This document shows, piece after piece, positions 31,493 to 40,730 of a DNA stretch of 64,000 bases (its first letter is position 1; the number at the start of each line of letters is the position of its first letter). The translations under genes were made by a program, and so were the position numbers. The DNA lies in assembly GCA_964636325.1 (NCBI GenBank), contig CAZWRV010000011.1, positions 1 to 64,000 of the forward strand, read 5' to 3'. Source of the stretch: CAZWRV01 sp964636325. Its GTDB lineage: Bacteria; Verrucomicrobiota; Lentisphaeria; Victivallales; GWF2-50-93. The notes under the pieces are model-generated. The model was not told the DNA's origin, ran no database searches, and worked only from the letters and a program-made list of their open reading frames with translations.

Positions 31493-34400
31493 CTACTTCT
31501 CCTTATTCCGGATTTGCCTTGCCGCGTGCCGGGCCGCCTCCCGAACGTCCATGCTCTGGTCCGTCCGCGCCATCTTTTCAATATCGGAAAGAAATTCCGT
31601 CGCATGCATGAACACCAGCGCTCCGACAGTGAAACCACGGTACGTCTCATCAGGACAGTGAAGGGTATACTTAAGTGAAGAAATCCCTTCTCCCGCACAC
31701 ATTCTTTTCGCCAGTCTGCGTATTTCGCGATCCTCGTCGTCCTTGAGTGCCTCGAGCTCCTTCATCGCCTCGGCCGTGCCCAGGCGTAGCAGTGCGCATG
31801 CCGCGACAAAGCGATCCCACGAACCATGAGAACCCAAATATTTCTTCAGCACCGGGATGGACTGCGGGTGGCTGCGGCCCATGAATGCAAGCGTGCAGGC
31901 GGCCGCGAGATCGGCATTGTCTTCATTGGATTTCTCGTCCAATCCCCTCCGGGAAAGCAGCGCCTCAAGATTCGGGATGGAGCGGGGATCGCGGATTTTC
32001 GCCATAGCAAATCCGGCCGCTGCGGCCGCAAAGCTCTCCTGCGGATTGAGGTCCAAGGACGCGGCCAGGAAGTCCGTCGCACGCGGATCGCCCAAATTCC
32101 CGAATGTGACGCATAGGTCATAGATGAGGTTGTCGGGCGCGTGCTCCGCATAGGCGAGCAGCGGCGCCACCGCCTGCGGGTTTCCAATCTCGCCTAGCGC
32201 ATCGATAATGTTTCCCTGGATATTCTTGTATTTCCCGTCCACAAGCATCTTGAGTAGAATCGGGACACTGTCGGTGTTGCCCATCGTTCCAAGTGCGGAT
32301 ATCACGCCGACGAGCAATTCCGCATCCGTCTCGTCCAGCGCATTGACAAGGAACTCATAGGCATCCGGACAGTCAAAGCTGCCAAGGGCTTTTGCCGCAG
32401 CGACTTTTACAACTTTTATCGGATCGTTCTTGAAGACTGACATTAGGACGGGGACGGCCTCATTACGGCCGGTCTTGCCGAGCGCCTCTACAGCCATCCC
32501 TCTGACTTGCCACCTGGGATCCTTGAGCGTCTCCACAAGAACCTTGTGCGCGGCAGGATCGTTGAAGTTGCCGATCGCGTCCAAGGCATCCTCCCTGATC
32601 TCGCTGTCGAGATTGTCGGCGTAAAGCGAAAGTATCGCCGGAAGCATGTCCGCCTCGCATCTCTGCACCAGTGACTTGATAGCCAAACGTCTGATGTACA
32701 AATCTCCGTCCCCCAGCGCAGCGACCAGAATATCCTTAGCCTCACCATTGTTGAATATCCCGATGAGCCTCAACGCATCCCTCCTTAACGACCTGTCGGT
32801 TGCAGTATTGAAGACAGATATGAGATTGGGTAGGAATGAGTCGTCGCCCCTGTTTCCTATGAGCCTCAGAGCATCCTTGCGGATTTCCATGTCATCATCC
32901 GTCAACGCTTTGCACAACATATCACGGGCCCGATCGCCGAGGATGCCTGCTAGGGCACGGAAGGCATCTAGCCTTACGCTTGGGTCTGGTTCCTTCTCGA
33001 ATGCCAGCTTCAAGGATGCGGCCGCGGAATCGCCGCCGATTTTTCCGAGCGCGTTCGCCGCCGTCCGGCGCCTGTATGAATCCACGTCTTCTGGCGTGGA
33101 TTTGCCGGGATTTTTTATGGCTGATAGCAGAATCTTTGTAAGGAACGGCTCAGTTTCCGGGTCGGCGATCACTTCCAATAACTCAACGAGCTGGGATTGA
33201 GCCTGCTCCTGCTTGTCGCCGATTCTGGAAATGAAATCCTTAAGAAAAGGTTTCACCGCCTTTTTGTCTATCTGGACCAGCGACCGCATGGCATGGAGCT
33301 TGATGCTGTCCGGATGGTCGCCGCGAATGATTTCCTCAAGCAGGGATACGGTTTCAGGCCTCTTGAAACTTCCGAGCATTGAAATGGCCGGATTCGACGA
33401 GATGTCCTTTCCGTTCCTCAGGGACTCGCTCAAAATCTCAAAGGCTTCGTCGGTCTGGAACTTCCCTATGCTTGCGATGAGATGATAACGGAGATACTTG
33501 TGCTGAGGCGAATCCAACAGTTTTTTCAATTCAGGAATAATGGCCGCGCCTTTTATGTCTGTCAGCGCGTCAAAGACGGCTTCAAGAAGCCGGTCCTCAT
33601 CCCTTGTCCTATCTTGCCGTGCTGAATCATCGTCCTTCCGAGCCTCGAGGAATGCGAGCAGTTCCGGCACGGCTTTCTCCGAGCGGATTCTTCCAAGTAT
33701 CCTCACGGCGTAATACCGAACCCCGGGATTCTTTTCATTCTTGAACGCGGAAATGACATTTTCGACGCCGCCCGCGTCCAGAACTGCGGGATCTCGGAAG
33801 ATTGTTTCGAGGACTGACTCCCTGATTTTCGGATTGGGATCGTCTTTCAGGAACCCAAGCAGGATGGGGAGGCAAGTCCGGCATTTTTCACCGTAAAGAC
33901 TTCCTATAAGGCTTGAGCGGACTTCCGGGGCGGAATCGTCCTTCAGTATGCCGGCGAGAAGGTTCCGGACGCTGTCGTCGATATCAACATTTGAGGCGAT
34001 GACGCTGACAAGACTGCATCTCACCCTTGTGTCACCCTCGCTTTCAAGCGCCTCGAGCAAGGTGCGGGATATCGACGGATCTACCAGGCGCGGACCGGGC
34101 AAGGAAACAAGAGAATGGACGAGGGCGCTTCTCACCTCGGGATCCGGATCGTTCTTCAACGATGAAAGCATCTGCGGCAGGGCGCCCATCTCTATGAACG
34201 AATAAAGGTAGGTGGCTATGTGGGAGCGGACTTCCGGCGAACTGTCACTCCTGAGCGCCTTGATCAATGCCGGAAGGGAACTTGGAGACTCAAGGATCAC
34301 AATTGATCCTGCCGCGCAGGCGCGTATTCTCGACTCGGGATCGTTGAGCAGCGCCTCTTCCAGCGCCGGAAGCGCCTTGGGGCTGGCAAGTTCGCCGAGG

Positions 34401-34765
34401 ACCCCGGCGCAGAAAAGCCGAACGACCAGCCTGTTGTGAGGCTTGAGTCTCTTAGCCAGGATTGGAATGGCCTTGGGCCCATAAACCTCGACCTGCTCTT
34501 TCACTTCATAGCGGTTCACATATTTTCTTTTAAGCAGCCGCTCAAGGATGGGCAGTTTCCTGTCCAGCCTATATCTGCTCAGTAAATCCAGCAGTTGTTC
34601 GCGAAGTCCGCGCTGGTTCCCGGAGTCGTCATAGATCCTGTCCAGCTGGCCGTTTATCTTCCGTTCGAGCTTCGCCTCCGGCCGCATGAACCAGCAAAAT
34701 CCCGCCACGGCAAGCAGGACGCAGGAAAGAACAACCGCATACCTGAAATGTTTTCTCTTATTCAT
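31493..34765 (-). CDS. Large HEAT-repeat protein, membrane-anchored
   Basis: A 1090-residue protein. An N-terminal segment (AVVLSCVLLAVAGFCWFM) anchors it, leaving the rest probably in the periplasm. About 25-28 HEAT/PBS-lyase-like repeats fill residues 90-1080, with unit motifs such as DPDPEVRSALVHSL, DGDLYIRRLAIKSL and DPRWQVRGMAVEAL. It should be a long alpha-solenoid scaffold. Partner unknown. It ends close to the MITE-like repeat and stands alone on its strand. Confidence 0.88.
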   Translation of the reverse strand: MNKRKHFRYAVVLSCVLLAVAGFCWFMRPEAKLERKINGQLDRIYDDSGNQRGLREQLLDLLSRYRLDRKLPILERLLKRKYVNRYEVKEQVEVYGPKAIPILAKRLKPHNRLVVRLFCAGVLGELASPKALPALEEALLNDPESRIRACAAGSIVILESPSSLPALIKALRSDSSPEVRSHIATYLYSFIEMGALPQMLSSLKNDPDPEVRSALVHSLVSLPGPRLVDPSISRTLLEALESEGDTRVRCSLVSVIASNVDIDDSVRNLLAGILKDDSAPEVRSSLIGSLYGEKCRTCLPILLGFLKDDPNPKIRESVLETIFRDPAVLDAGGVENVISAFKNEKNPGVRYYAVRILGRIRSEKAVPELLAFLEARKDDDSARQDRTRDEDRLLEAVFDALTDIKGAAIIPELKKLLDSPQHKYLRYHLIASIGKFQTDEAFEILSESLRNGKDISSNPAISMLGSFKRPETVSLLEEIIRGDHPDSIKLHAMRSLVQIDKKAVKPFLKDFISRIGDKQEQAQSQLVELLEVIADPETEPFLTKILLSAIKNPGKSTPEDVDSYRRRTAANALGKIGGDSAAASLKLAFEKEPDPSVRLDAFRALAGILGDRARDMLCKALTDDDMEIRKDALRLIGNRGDDSFLPNLISVFNTATDRSLRRDALRLIGIFNNGEAKDILVAALGDGDLYIRRLAIKSLVQRCEADMLPAILSLYADNLDSEIREDALDAIGNFNDPAAHKVLVETLKDPRWQVRGMAVEALGKTGRNEAVPVLMSVFKNDPIKVVKVAAAKALGSFDCPDAYEFLVNALDETDAELLVGVISALGTMGNTDSVPILLKMLVDGKYKNIQGNIIDALGEIGNPQAVAPLLAYAEHAPDNLIYDLCVTFGNLGDPRATDFLAASLDLNPQESFAAAAAGFAMAKIRDPRSIPNLEALLSRRGLDEKSNEDNADLAAACTLAFMGRSHPQSIPVLKKYLGSHGSWDRFVAACALLRLGTAEAMKELEALKDDEDREIRRLAKRMCAGEGISSLKYTLHCPDETYRGFTVGALVFMHATEFLSDIEKMARTDQSMDVREAARHAARQIRNKEK

Positions 34766-34965
34766 TCCTTAATATAGCATAAATTACGACCGCAATCGTC
34801 CGCGGCCGATTGCAGTCGATTGCAGTCGTATTTATTCCGGAATTCATTTTAAATATTCCACGTCCGACCCGTGGACGGGCACGTAGCCGAGCTGGTGCTC
34901 GGCGTTCCCAGGGATGATTGAGTTGCAGACGGGGAACTACCCGTTATATTCAGGCAAGCGCGTCC
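34766..34965. other. Intergenic region with small hairpins
   Basis: Contains repeated GATTGCAGTC words near 34800 and a 7-bp hairpin GCCGAGC-TGGT-GCTCGGC at 34886-34903. No gene is supported. It separates two divergent genes, so promoters for both should lie here. Confidence 0.5.
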
Positions 34966-34998
34966 ATGAAAATTAAGAAGGAAGTTAAAGAAAGATGA
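34966..34998 (+). CDS. Possible 10-residue leader ORF
   Basis: ATG 34966 encodes MKIKKEVKER and stops at TGA 34996-34998, overlapping the protease-like gene start (ATG 34995) by 4 nt. It may couple translation to that gene, whose own Shine-Dalgarno (AAGGAAG) lies within it. Too short to judge by composition. Confidence 0.3.
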   Translation: MKIKKEVKER

Positions 34999-36011
34999 AA
35001 AAGGAGTCCAAGCCCAAGATTGTCATCAAGCAGCCGCCGCTGCTGTTCAACCAGTCGCAGAAACTCATCTCGAAGATCCAGAAGATCATCGGCACGGGCA
35101 TCATCTGCTACTGGACGTCCAGCAGGGGGAGCGTCTGCGACAACGACGTGGTAGGTCTCTACGAAGTCTTGAAGAAGCTGGGTCGCGGGAAGAAGATAGC
35201 GCTCTTCCTCAAGTCGCACGGCGGCAGCGTGGAGCCGACTCTGCGGATAGTGAACCTCATCCGCGAATACTACGCTCACGTGACCGCGCTGGTGCCGCTG
35301 GAATGCGCGTCGGCCGCGACGATGATCGCCGTCGGCGCAAACGAGATACAGATGGGGCCGCTGGCGCACCTGACCGCGATCGACTCGTCTCTCACCCACG
35401 ACCTCTCGCCGATCGACACCAGGGACAACCGCAAGGTGAGCGTCAGCCAGGACGAGCTCGGCCGCATTGTCAAGCTCTGGAACGCCAACTCCAAGGCCAA
35501 CGACGGCAATCCGTACGGCGACATCTTCAAATACATCCATCCCCTCGTCGTAGGCGCCATCGACCGTTCAAGCTCGCTCTCCACGCAGATCTGCAGGGAG
35601 ATACTTTCCTACCACATCAGAAACGAGGAGGAGGCGGACCGCATCAGCAGGCACCTCAACTCAAGCTATCCTTCCCATTCATATCCGATTACGCTTAGGG
35701 AGGCGAAGCGCATCGGGCTTTCCGCGACCGCCCTGGACAAGGACGTCAACGGCCTCCTGATCGACCTTAACGAAATATACTCTGAGATGGCGCAGAAGGC
35801 CCTCACCGACTATGACGAGTGCAAGTACCACGACAACGAGATTCTGAACATCATCGAGTCCCGCGGAGTGCAGATCTACTACCAGAACGACAAGGACTGG
35901 AACTACCTCAAGGAGGAGCGCCGCTACCAGAGCCTCAACGACAACAGCTCATGGCGCAAGATCGAGCTGGTCAACGGCAAGCAGGTCAAGACGCAGTTCC
36001 ATATACGCTGA
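34995..36011 (+). CDS. Clp-fold serine protease (SDH proteinase family)
   Basis: A 338-residue protein of the ClpP/crotonase fold. FLKSHGGSVEPTLRIVNLI contains the oxyanion-hole glycines after a beta strand, and Ser106 in PLECASAATMIAVGA is the expected nucleophile; ANEIQMGPLAHLTAIDSSL follows as in SDH-type (serine dehydrogenase proteinase) members. No signal peptide or membrane segment. The C-terminal 80 residues are a charged extension. Function probably regulated proteolysis; substrate unknown. Confidence 0.8.
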   Translation: MKKESKPKIVIKQPPLLFNQSQKLISKIQKIIGTGIICYWTSSRGSVCDNDVVGLYEVLKKLGRGKKIALFLKSHGGSVEPTLRIVNLIREYYAHVTALVPLECASAATMIAVGANEIQMGPLAHLTAIDSSLTHDLSPIDTRDNRKVSVSQDELGRIVKLWNANSKANDGNPYGDIFKYIHPLVVGAIDRSSSLSTQICREILSYHIRNEEEADRISRHLNSSYPSHSYPITLREAKRIGLSATALDKDVNGLLIDLNEIYSEMAQKALTDYDECKYHDNEILNIIESRGVQIYYQNDKDWNYLKEERRYQSLNDNSSWRKIELVNGKQVKTQFHIR

Positions 36012-36012
36012 G

Positions 36013-36176
36013 GCGGGCAACGCCCGCAACCCAAAATTCCAAGCTCCAAAATCCAAATCACAAATAAATTCCAATTATCAAATTCCAAACGGCGCGACTC
36101 AGAGTTTGGATATTGAAGTTTGAGATTTGAGATTTATTTGGAATTTGGTGCTTGGAAGTTTGGAATTTACAAACGC
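36013..36176. repeat. MITE-like palindromic element, copy 2
   Basis: Hairpin GCGGGC-AAC-GCCCGC, then AACCCAAAATTCCAAGCTCC and a long imperfect palindrome ending TGGTGCTTGGAAGTTTGG. Same order and orientation as 31287-31452 and also adjacent to an upstream stop codon (the protease-like gene's stop ends at 36011). Confidence 0.8.
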
Positions 36177-36212
36177 TAAAAGCATAGAAGTGTAAAACGA
36201 AGACACTGGGCT

Positions 36213-37031
36213 ATGTGTCCGGAATCGCATCAAAACCTGGAACTTACCGACGCAAAGAAGGTCGACGAGGCGCTTGGGGCGATAGCCCGTGACGACATCC
36301 GCGCGGCCGAACGTCTTCTGCTTGAGGTTGTCGCGAACACGCCGCCTGGATATTCCAACGAACAGGAGGACGGCGGGACTGCTTCGATAAGGTTCTGGGA
36401 CCAGGCCTCGTTCATCCATTTCGTCATGTGGGAGAAGGACCATGGGGTCGAGAGGAGCATCAACTGGCTCCCCAACGCCTATCCGAGGGCATACTACTAT
36501 CTGGGATTCATCTGCGTCAAGCGGAAGGAATATTTCAGGGCTGTCGAATTTCTCGACAAGGGGCTGGAACTGGAACCGTCCAATCCGAACTTCAAGTTCG
36601 AGAAGGCCCATGCGCTGGTAAATACTGGATACCATAAGGAGGCGCTCGCCCTCTATGAGGGGGTCAATGGGCTCGGTCCCTACGTCAGCGCCCGCGAGCT
36701 TGGCGTGGCCCGGCGGGGATGCGGCTTCGTGCTGATTGAGATGGGGCGGCTTGACGAAGCAGAGGCCGCCTTCAAGTCATCCTTGGAGATCGATCCCGCC
36801 AATAAGATCGCGCTCAGCGAACTGCAATACATCGATCACTTGCGCAAGGGCGGCCGGAAAAGCGACACGGAAAGCATCTCAACTACCGGCGCCGACCTGT
36901 CGAACTGCGCCATCTGCGGCAGGAAATTCGAGGAAGGGGCCGCTGTCTCCATGGACGGAATGCCGGCCTTCATCTGCCGGAGCTGCGAAGGAAGGCTGAC
37001 CAGGAAGTGGTGGCAGTTCTGGAAGTGGTAA
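36213..37031 (+). CDS. TPR protein with C-terminal zinc ribbon
   Basis: A 272-residue soluble protein. Residues 90-215 contain about three TPRs (AYYYLGFICVKRKEYFRAVE; FKFEKAHALVNTGYHKEALA; GFVLIEMGRLDEAEAAFKSS). Residues 228-262 hold two CxxC pairs, CAICGRKF and CRSCEG, a probable zinc ribbon. The end is Trp-rich (KWWQFWKW). No strong RBS is visible at ATG 36213. Function unknown; it lies upstream of the retron genes but behind a separate hairpin. Confidence 0.7.
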   Translation: MCPESHQNLELTDAKKVDEALGAIARDDIRAAERLLLEVVANTPPGYSNEQEDGGTASIRFWDQASFIHFVMWEKDHGVERSINWLPNAYPRAYYYLGFICVKRKEYFRAVEFLDKGLELEPSNPNFKFEKAHALVNTGYHKEALALYEGVNGLGPYVSARELGVARRGCGFVLIEMGRLDEAEAAFKSSLEIDPANKIALSELQYIDHLRKGGRKSDTESISTTGADLSNCAICGRKFEEGAAVSMDGMPAFICRSCEGRLTRKWWQFWKW

Positions 37032-37073
37032 TTGTAATTTCTTTCACAAGGGGCTAAGTTTTTCCCTGAGAGA

Positions 37074-37095
37074 ATCGACAAAATCATTTGTCGAT
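37074..37095 (+). terminator. Hairpin with T-run before retron operon
   Basis: ATCGACAAA-ATCA-TTTGTCGAT, a 9-bp perfect stem followed by ATTTTTC. It may terminate the TPR gene transcript. Being a short palindrome just upstream of the ARM-like gene, it could instead be an operator. Confidence 0.6.
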
Positions 37096-37116
37096 ATTTT
37101 TCACGAGGGTCTGCCG

Positions 37117-38985
37117 GTGACACCCAAGGAACTTGAACAGACAATAAGGACCTTGCTTCAGAGGCCGATGGCCGACACGGAACTGCGCGACCAGCTTGAG
37201 AAGCTTGCGGAGGCCGAGGCTTCCTTCTCCGGATTCACCTGGCTCTTCGGCCCGGAGCTGTACCGCCGCAACCGCATCCTCTTCCGCCCGTTCATCCTGT
37301 CGCGCTTCAGCACATACATGGTCCTGCCCAAGTGGAGGGTCGAAGAAATAAAATGGAAAGGTCCCAAGGCGGGGATACTCGATCCCTGGCTCGCGGAAGT
37401 CGACCGCAACGACGACGTGGAGCTTTTCCGCAAGCTCTACGAATGGAAGCTGAGCGCCCAGTTCGACTGGAGGATGCGCGACAAGAAGTCGGAGACGCTC
37501 CGCAAGGAACTGCTTGCCCGCTTCCGCGGCGCGGCCAACGCCCCTCAGCGCGAGACGGTGCTGCGCAAGCTCGACCTCTGGTTCAACCTCGATGAAGCCA
37601 CCGCATGTTCGATATATGAAATCGACCACCGTGCGGCAGGCCCGTTCATCCTGCGCCACCTGCCCAGCTCATGGTTCAGCGGGGAGCAGAAGCGGACTTT
37701 GTGGGGCAGAATGCATTCATTGGCCGACCAGCGCCGCGACGAGGATTTCCGCTGGCGCCTCTACCGTCGTCAAGTGCCTCTGCCCGACTGGACCAAGGAA
37801 TGCCTTGGCCTCTGCGACAACGTCAGCGATCCGTCCAAGTTGGTCCAGGAACTGCTCAGACGCCACCCTGAAGGCTATGGGATCAATCTGGCCGACGGGT
37901 TCTACCAGATGGTCCAGCGCAGGGGCCGCGACGTCTTCCCGTATGTGATGCGCCATCTCCGCCAGGTCTGGGGCGGATGGTTCGGCCGCGGCAGCTACGG
38001 CCGGATGGCCGATCTGGCACGCCAGCACGGCTGGTGGGATCTCTGGGCGGCGCTCATCCGGGTCTGCAGCGGACCGAAGGAGTTCAACAAGGAAATACAT
38101 TCCATCCTGACGGACAGCAGCCTGACCAAGAAGCTTGCCGAGGAGCGCCTGCTCGCGCTGGCCGGAGTTTCGCGCGAATGGAACTGGCCCGGCCTCGGCA
38201 TCGCGACGGTGCATCAGCTTGAGGAGTCCACGGCGATGCTGTTCTATGAGCGATTCCCCGACCTGCTGCGCGGCCCCTTCAAGCTGCACGTCCAGGGCAA
38301 CATGTGGGGCGAGACTTATCCGAAGCTCCTCGACCGCTTCCTCGCGGACGGCGACGAGGAAATGGTCGATCATCTGGCCAGCCGCATCATCACGCGTTCC
38401 GGCCGTTGGGGCAATGCGCAGAAGCTTCTCGCGGAAGCCGAAAAGCTGGCCGACTACTACGGCGCGATGAAGTCAGACGAGGCAGTCTTTTCACGGCGCG
38501 CCGCGAGCGTCCTGGGGAGGATACCGGCATACTCGATATGGCAGTATAATCCGCTGGTCCAGGAGAACAGGCTGGCCCGGCTGCTCTTCGAGCGCTCCGC
38601 CTCCTCGTATCTGGCCGATCCGTGCAGCGTATCGGATCTCGTGGAGGCCGCGGAGATACACGTGATGGCGCTTGCTTACCGCGCGCTGGGACTCGACGAC
38701 GACCGTGCCCGCGAGCAGGCCGTCCATCATCTGCCGCTCCTTATGGGGACGCTACTCCGCCCGATGCAGCGGGGCACGCGCATCCTGGCGTTCGGCGCGC
38801 TCGCAAACGCCGCCGTAAGCGCGGAGACCGCACGAACCGTTCTGGACCGGGCCCGCGACGCAATGTTTCTCCCGGACCTGCGCTACCCGAAGGAGGATCT
38901 CCTAGGGCTCATCGCAAAATTGCTGCGGCACTGGCCCGAACTGCGCGGTCCCGGCGAACAGCCGGTGATCTACAAGAAGCAGTGA
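37117..38985 (+). CDS. Retron-associated ARM/HEAT-like protein
   Basis: A 622-residue soluble protein of alpha-helical repeats without an obvious catalytic motif. Pairs of amphipathic helices rich in Leu/Arg/Trp (RRDEDFRWRLYRRQVPLPDW; ADLARQHGWWDLWAALIRV; LPLLMGTLLRPM) suggest an ARM- or HEAT-type solenoid. GTG start behind GAGGG. It is followed by a WH-SWIM gene, an msr-msd RNA and an RT, the set I know from the retron type with ARM and WH-SWIM partners (type XIII). Presumed part of the effector or antitoxin module. The name rests on context more than on motif. Confidence 0.72.
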   Translation: MTPKELEQTIRTLLQRPMADTELRDQLEKLAEAEASFSGFTWLFGPELYRRNRILFRPFILSRFSTYMVLPKWRVEEIKWKGPKAGILDPWLAEVDRNDDVELFRKLYEWKLSAQFDWRMRDKKSETLRKELLARFRGAANAPQRETVLRKLDLWFNLDEATACSIYEIDHRAAGPFILRHLPSSWFSGEQKRTLWGRMHSLADQRRDEDFRWRLYRRQVPLPDWTKECLGLCDNVSDPSKLVQELLRRHPEGYGINLADGFYQMVQRRGRDVFPYVMRHLRQVWGGWFGRGSYGRMADLARQHGWWDLWAALIRVCSGPKEFNKEIHSILTDSSLTKKLAEERLLALAGVSREWNWPGLGIATVHQLEESTAMLFYERFPDLLRGPFKLHVQGNMWGETYPKLLDRFLADGDEEMVDHLASRIITRSGRWGNAQKLLAEAEKLADYYGAMKSDEAVFSRRAASVLGRIPAYSIWQYNPLVQENRLARLLFERSASSYLADPCSVSDLVEAAEIHVMALAYRALGLDDDRAREQAVHHLPLLMGTLLRPMQRGTRILAFGALANAAVSAETARTVLDRARDAMFLPDLRYPKEDLLGLIAKLLRHWPELRGPGEQPVIYKKQ

Positions 38986-39009
38986 ATAGTTGGATAACTG
39001 GTTACTGTG

Positions 39010-39029
39010 CGCGGCGATTATTCGCCGCG
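39010..39029 (+). other. Hairpin in the ARM-SWIM gap
   Basis: CGCGGCGA-TTAT-TCGCCGCG, an 8-bp perfect stem in the 61-nt gap between the two genes and 18 nt before the ATG of the second. It could tune translation or mRNA stability of the second gene. Confidence 0.55.
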
Positions 39030-39046
39030 ATTATAAAAGGAGCACG

Positions 39047-40660
39047 ATGATAGCCCTTTTCGACTATGCGAGCCCCAGCACCTTGGAATCGCAGCGGGAC
39101 CGCGCCCTGCTCGGGATTTCTGCGAACGCGCGCCGTCCCGTGCGCTTCCACGGGAAGCTGTTGCGCAACGTGCCGCTCCTTCGCTTCACGCTGCGGGCCC
39201 TCGGCGAGGCGATATGGTCCGACGACTCTTGGTCAAGCCAGGGCGAATTCGGAATGTGGATACTCGATCCCGTCATCACGGTTCATCCGGACCGAATCTT
39301 CTTCGAGGCGTTCAGCCAGGATCAGAGCGTCTATGCGATGGTCGTGGCAAATCCTCGGATGTTCGCGGCCGAAGGCGAAGTGATTACGGGGACGACAAAC
39401 GTCGACTTCAGCGCCTGGCTGTGGGGCGCCTTGAATGAACTTCGCTCCAGCCGCGAAACCTGGCTGCGCATAGGCCCCGAAGGCTTCGAGGTAAGGACGA
39501 AGCGCGCCGGAGGCCGTTTCGAACAGAAGGTCGACCTGCCGGACCACTGGGTCCGCGGATTCCTCCAGGTGACCGCCGCCATGGCAATGCCAGGGACTCG
39601 CATCACGGTGCGTCCCGCGGATCTTCTTGCCGCAATACGTTTCCTGCGGTATACGAAGGCGAAGCTCTCACCCAGGGCCCTGCGCTACGAATTCAATCCC
39701 GGCGAGGATGCGCGCATCGTCCTCGAACCCTGGGAGCATGTAGTCCCTCTGCGCGGCGCGGAACATAATTACACCGAACCGCGGACTGTCCGTACCTGGG
39801 GGCGCCGCCGTCTCAAGCTCATCGAACCGCTACTGCCTTTCGCGACCAGCGTGGACATCTACCTGAAGGGCAGGGGGCTTCCGAGCTTCTATGCTGTAAA
39901 GATGCCCGACCTGACTTTCGTGCTCGGGCTTTCCGGCTGGACCCAGCAGCAATGGACCGACAACGGAAGCTTCGATCTGCTCTCGGAGGCTGAAGCGCCG
40001 GAACCGGATCTGATCGACAAAGTCCAGCAGCATCTGGCCGCCAGCTTCCATGCCTCGCCGAAGGATATGGCCGCCGCCATCGGCTGTGCGCCCGATCTCG
40101 TCTGGCACGCATGCGAGCGGCTATGCCGTCAGGGACGGGCAATCTTCGACGTCGAATCCCGCGCCTTCCGCCACCGCCGGCTTTTCGAGGCGCCGGTAGA
40201 CGAATCGAAGCTCTTCCCTCCCGACGAGCGCCGCGAGCGCGCCAAGGCTCTGCTGGCGGGCAATTCCGTCTCGATCTCGCGCTGCGAGCCTCAGGAGACG
40301 CGGAAGACAAAGAAGCTCAAGAACCCCAACGGCGCACCGTTTACACGCGAGATAATCTACCGCGACTGGATTGTCTCCGGCGTCGCAGGCAAGGAGAAGG
40401 GCACCGAAATCGTGATCGGCGACACGGGCCGCATCATTTTCGGTAAATGTTCCTGCGCATTCTTCCAGGAAAACCTTATGGGCAAAGGCCCGTGCGAACA
40501 CATGATTGCCCTCTTCCAAGCCAGCGCCGACTCGCGCAAGGACCTCCCAACCTCCGTCCCGGCGGCGGCAAGTCCGCCCCCGCTACCAAAGCAGGACAAG
40601 GGCAGCGAAGAGGAGAATGAGGCGGAGCCCGAGGACGGGGGCGGGGAAGAAAAGGAATAA
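39047..40660 (+). CDS. Retron-associated winged-helix/SWIM zinc-finger protein
   Basis: A 537-residue protein. A SWIM finger is at Cys468-x-Cys470-x12-Cys483-x-His485 (GKCSCAFFQ ... GPCEHMIALF). Before it, about residues 320-385, lies a likely winged helix (DLIDKVQQHLAASFHASPKD, LVWHACERLCRQGRAIFDV). The N-terminal 300 residues are mixed alpha/beta and unrecognised. The tail is acidic. ATG 39047 is chosen because AAAAGGAGC is 6 nt upstream; the frame stays open back to 38990. The WH-SWIM architecture next to an ARM-like protein and a retron RT matches the WHSWIM partner of type XIII retrons. Nucleic-acid binding is expected. Confidence 0.85.
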   Translation: MIALFDYASPSTLESQRDRALLGISANARRPVRFHGKLLRNVPLLRFTLRALGEAIWSDDSWSSQGEFGMWILDPVITVHPDRIFFEAFSQDQSVYAMVVANPRMFAAEGEVITGTTNVDFSAWLWGALNELRSSRETWLRIGPEGFEVRTKRAGGRFEQKVDLPDHWVRGFLQVTAAMAMPGTRITVRPADLLAAIRFLRYTKAKLSPRALRYEFNPGEDARIVLEPWEHVVPLRGAEHNYTEPRTVRTWGRRRLKLIEPLLPFATSVDIYLKGRGLPSFYAVKMPDLTFVLGLSGWTQQQWTDNGSFDLLSEAEAPEPDLIDKVQQHLAASFHASPKDMAAAIGCAPDLVWHACERLCRQGRAIFDVESRAFRHRRLFEAPVDESKLFPPDERRERAKALLAGNSVSISRCEPQETRKTKKLKNPNGAPFTREIIYRDWIVSGVAGKEKGTEIVIGDTGRIIFGKCSCAFFQENLMGKGPCEHMIALFQASADSRKDLPTSVPAAASPPPLPKQDKGSEEENEAEPEDGGGEEKE

Positions 40661-40692
40661 TCAGCCCATGACCGTTTTTTTGAGTTTTGAAA

Positions 40693-40721
40693 TTGGTTCG
40701 ATGCGGCTGTAGCAGTATAAC
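40693..40721 (+). promoter_or_regulatory. Promoter of the retron RNA
   Basis: TTGGTT (40693-40698) and TATAAC (40716-40721) with 17-nt spacing. Initiation 7-10 nt downstream falls at 40728-40731, just where the a1 arm of the retron RNA begins. Confidence 0.65.
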
Positions 40722-40730
40722 TTGTAAAAA

